A stretch of DNA of 6,197 nucleotides from Anaerolineales bacterium (GTDB lineage Bacteria > Chloroflexota > Anaerolineae > Anaerolineales > Villigracilaceae), in contig JANTFU010000147.1 in the NCBI GenBank assembly GCA_024763295.1, positions 1 to 6,197 of the forward strand, in the 5' to 3' direction. This document shows, one piece after another, positions 4,555-6,197 of this stretch. Each line of letters begins with the position of its first letter. Position 1 is the stretch's first letter. Made by a program: the position numbers and the translations under genes. The notes beneath the pieces were generated by a model. That model did no database searches. It was not told the DNA's origin and saw nothing but the letters and a program-made list of their open reading frames with translations.

Positions 4555-5913
4555 TTAAGCCAGAACCAGCGGGGTTGGTTTCTGTTGCAGCATTTGCGCC
4601 TGCATTGACCAAGGTCCCGTCCAGGTGATGCGTACATCCACCACTTTGCCGCGCAGATTATCATCGCTTTCGACGAAGACGAGTTTGTTTGTCGGCGTGC
4701 GTCCGCGCCATCTGCCTTTGACTTTTTCTTCAAAGAGTACGGGGACAGTTTCGCCGAGATAACGAGCGTTGATTTCAGTGGCGATTTCTTTTTGTAAGGC
4801 TTCAAGTCGATGGAAACGACGCCGTTTTTCAGCATCGGTCACATCATCCGCCATGCGCCGCTCGGAGACGGTGCCTTTGCGCGGTGAGTAACGCGCCAGA
4901 TGCGCGACATCCATTTTTAGGTCGGCGAGCAGTTGATAGGTTTGCTCAAACTGCTCTTCGGTCTCGCCGGGGAAGCCGACGATGATGTCGGTTGCGATGG
5001 AGCAGCCCGGCACTTCATCGCGGATTTGGGCGATTAGTTTGCGGTAATCTTCCTGTGTGTAGCCGCGCTTCATGTTTTCCAAAACTTCGTTGTCGCCAGC
5101 TTGAATGGGGACTTCAAAATGTGGCATCACTTTTGGCAATTCGGCAACGGCACGCATGATGTCTACGCCGAAGTAGTTGGGATGCGAAGTCAGGAAGCGA
5201 ATGCGCTCAATCCCTGCGACGTCATTGAGCAGATGCAGTAGCTCAGCCAGATTGGGACCATCTGCGACATCTTTGCCGTAGCGATCCACGATTTGCCCGA
5301 GCAGGGTGATTTCCTTGACGCCTTGTGCCGCCAGTGAACGTGCTTCTGCCACAATCTCACCGACGGGACGACTGCGTTCGATGCCGCGCTGGTAGGGAAT
5401 GATGCAATAAGTGCAAGCGTGCGAACAGCCATACACAACGGGAATAAACGCGGAGACGAGTTTGCCGCGCTCATGTTCCGGGATGATGATTTCACCATCC
5501 ATAATGGCGAACCGGTTTCGGGTCACGTTCGTTTCGTTGATGTAGTCATCGTCCTGTGTGAGATGGGCAATCAGCGGTCCCGGATCCGATGGTGGTGAGA
5601 AGACATCCACAAAGGGCAGTTTCTTTTGCAGTTTTTCGGCGCCCTTGACGCCAACCAAGCAGCCCATCAGGTTGATAACGAGATTTGGGTTTTGTTCTTT
5701 GAGCGGACGAATGGAGTGCAAAAAACCGAGCGCTTTATCCTCGGCGGATTGGCGCACAACACAGGTGTTGAGTACGAGCACGTCAGCTTCTTTGACATTA
5801 TCGGTAAAGTTGTAGCCGAGATGTTCGAGAGATGAACCCAAACGGCGCGAATCTGCCACGTTCATTTGGCAGCCCGCCGTCCAGATATGGTATTTTTTGT
5901 TCAATTTGTCCAT
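4555..5913 (-). CDS. miaB: tRNA-2-methylthio-N6-dimethylallyladenosine synthase (MiaB)
   Basis: MiaB is a radical-SAM methylthiotransferase that adds a methylthio group to i6A at position 37 of tRNAs reading UNN codons, giving ms2i6A. The 452 residues show the three expected parts. The N-terminal methylthiotransferase domain (about 7-125) has auxiliary-cluster cysteines C15 (AGCQMN), C51 (NTCVVR) and C85 (MGCLVG). The radical-SAM domain (about 150-375) has C163-C167-C170 in YGCSHACTYCIIPYQRG, then GQIVDRYG (206-213), PIQAGDNEVL (269-278) and IVGFPGETEE (311-320). A C-terminal TRAM RNA-binding domain spans about 380-440. Nothing essential is missing. MiaB is favoured over its relatives RimO and MtaB by SRRLG after the first cysteine motif and by CIIPYQRGIERSRP. 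The ATG at 5913 leaves the normal distance to the first cysteine. It has no Shine-Dalgarno and is preceded by a TATAAT box nine bases away, so it is probably translated from a leaderless mRNA. Confidence 0.95.
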   Translation of the reverse strand: MDKLNKKYHIWTAGCQMNVADSRRLGSSLEHLGYNFTDNVKEADVLVLNTCVVRQSAEDKALGFLHSIRPLKEQNPNLVINLMGCLVGVKGAEKLQKKLPFVDVFSPPSDPGPLIAHLTQDDDYINETNVTRNRFAIMDGEIIIPEHERGKLVSAFIPVVYGCSHACTYCIIPYQRGIERSRPVGEIVAEARSLAAQGVKEITLLGQIVDRYGKDVADGPNLAELLHLLNDVAGIERIRFLTSHPNYFGVDIMRAVAELPKVMPHFEVPIQAGDNEVLENMKRGYTQEDYRKLIAQIRDEVPGCSIATDIIVGFPGETEEQFEQTYQLLADLKMDVAHLARYSPRKGTVSERRMADDVTDAEKRRRFHRLEALQKEIATEINARYLGETVPVLFEEKVKGRWRGRTPTNKLVFVESDDNLRGKVVDVRITWTGPWSMQAQMLQQKPTPLVLA

Positions 5914-5922
5914 AGTTCGGCG

Positions 5923-5950
5923 ATTATACCGTTAAAAAAGTGACGGTCAT
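5923..5950 (-). promoter_or_regulatory. miaB promoter with perfect -10, probably leaderless
   Basis: On the minus strand TATAAT (5928-5923) matches the -10 consensus exactly. ATGACC (5950-5945) gives a four-of-six -35 match with a 16-base spacer. The last base of the -10 is separated from the miaB ATG by nine bases, so transcription should begin within about one to four bases of the start codon. The -35 hexamer lies in the downstream arm of the preceding gene's terminator hairpin. Confidence 0.7.
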
Positions 5951-5966
5951 CTTGAATATGACCGTC
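5934..5966 (-). terminator. Intrinsic terminator of the metallophosphoesterase gene
   Basis: A perfect 9-bp stem (5942-5950 with 5958-5966) encloses a seven-base loop. On the minus strand it is followed by AC and six Ts (complement of A5934-A5939). It lies 23 bases after the stop codon of the upstream gene. The plus strand has only a weak GTTTTC tail, so it acts mainly on the minus strand. Confidence 0.88.
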
Positions 5967-5989
5967 GTTTTCTGAATTTTCAAGCAATC

Positions 5990-6197
5990 CTATGAATAAG
6001 TGCTTTGCCAAGTTTCAAAACGCTGCCCACGCCGCTGGTTATCACGATAAAAAATAAGATAGCTCATGGTTTGATAGGAGACAAAACGTTTTGAGTTGGG
6101 CTTATTGAGCACCAGGTCGTAGTAGGGATGCCAGGTGCCGCTGTTGAGATAGAGTTGGCTATCTTGCGCGGAGTCATCTTCGGCTATCGTATCAAGG
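5990..6197 (-). CDS. Probable metallophosphoesterase, C-terminal fragment
   Basis: The last 68 codons of a gene enter from the right edge and end at a TAG (5990-5992). The peptide includes LYLNSGTWHPYYDLV (about residues 15-29 of the fragment), FVSYQTMSYLIFY, and ends with RFETWQSTYS. The pattern of an N-[ST]-GTW strand, followed by a hydrophobic MxYLxFY strand and a closing FETW, resembles the C-terminal end of calcineurin-like metallophosphoesterases that I recall from Chloroflexota and Cyanobacteria. None of the metal-binding motifs (DxH, GD, GNH[ED], H, GHxH) falls inside the window except possibly just beyond the edge, so the assignment rests on these tail motifs. The gene ends in its own strong terminator and is not co-transcribed with miaB by design. 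The reading frame is secure; the function is moderately so. Confidence 0.55.
   Translation of the reverse strand, partial: LDTIAEDDSAQDSQLYLNSGTWHPYYDLVLNKPNSKRFVSYQTMSYLIFYRDNQRRGQRFETWQSTYS

Noticed and set aside
4390..4608. A 72-codon plus-strand open frame starting with GTG between pta and miaB
   Set aside because: It has no Shine-Dalgarno, crosses the imperfect hairpin and the miaB terminator, and ends inside the miaB coding region on the opposite strand. No domain is visible.
4530..5498. Minus-strand open frames of about 100 codons inside miaB in other frames
   Set aside because: They are out-of-frame shadows of a fully supported miaB gene, with Arg/Ser/Lys-rich low-complexity translations.

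Overview
The window carries five genes or gene fragments, all on the minus strand. Read in transcription order (right to left) they are: the C-terminal end of a probable metallophosphoesterase (5990-6197, cut by the window edge), miaB (4555-5913), pta (2067-4166), ackA (864-2066), and the N-terminal end of an unrecognised membrane protein (1-156, cut by the window edge). Base composition is moderate. The wording of several MiaB motifs (GQIVDRYG, PIQAGDNEVL) and the long three-domain Pta suggest an environmental Chloroflexota (Anaerolineae-like) bacterium. This is recall-based inference; the window holds no rRNA or other firm phylogenetic marker.

The core is a pta-ackA operon for interconverting acetyl-CoA and acetate with ATP formation. 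The pta stop and ackA start abut as TAGATG, and the ackA Shine-Dalgarno lies inside the last pta codons, so the two are probably translationally coupled. A strong intrinsic terminator follows ackA (809-840). The 388-base spacer upstream of pta holds an 18-bp Rex-like operator (4256-4273) overlapping a possible -10, a 17-bp perfect palindrome (4230-4246), a leader hairpin (4190-4214) and the miaB terminator (4483-4523). Redox control of acetate production is a reasonable hypothesis.

miaB encodes the tRNA A37 methylthiotransferase with all six cluster cysteines. Its perfect TATAAT box lies only nine bases before the ATG and there is no Shine-Dalgarno, so its mRNA is probably leaderless. Its -35 region falls inside the terminator hairpin of the preceding gene.

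The 707 bases between ackA and the left-edge gene contain no convincing gene. They hold a cluster of unrelated palindromic elements: an imperfect palindrome (365-423), two GC-rich palindromes that are also inverted copies of each other (505-556), a nested multi-branch inverted-repeat element (632-739), a 10-bp tandem repeat that could pair into it (761-780), and another hairpin (783-808). They look like interspersed palindromic repeats or a structured RNA or DNA element. I found no CRISPR array, transposase, phage gene or tRNA. The genes are ordinary housekeeping genes, and the less explained material is in the spacers.
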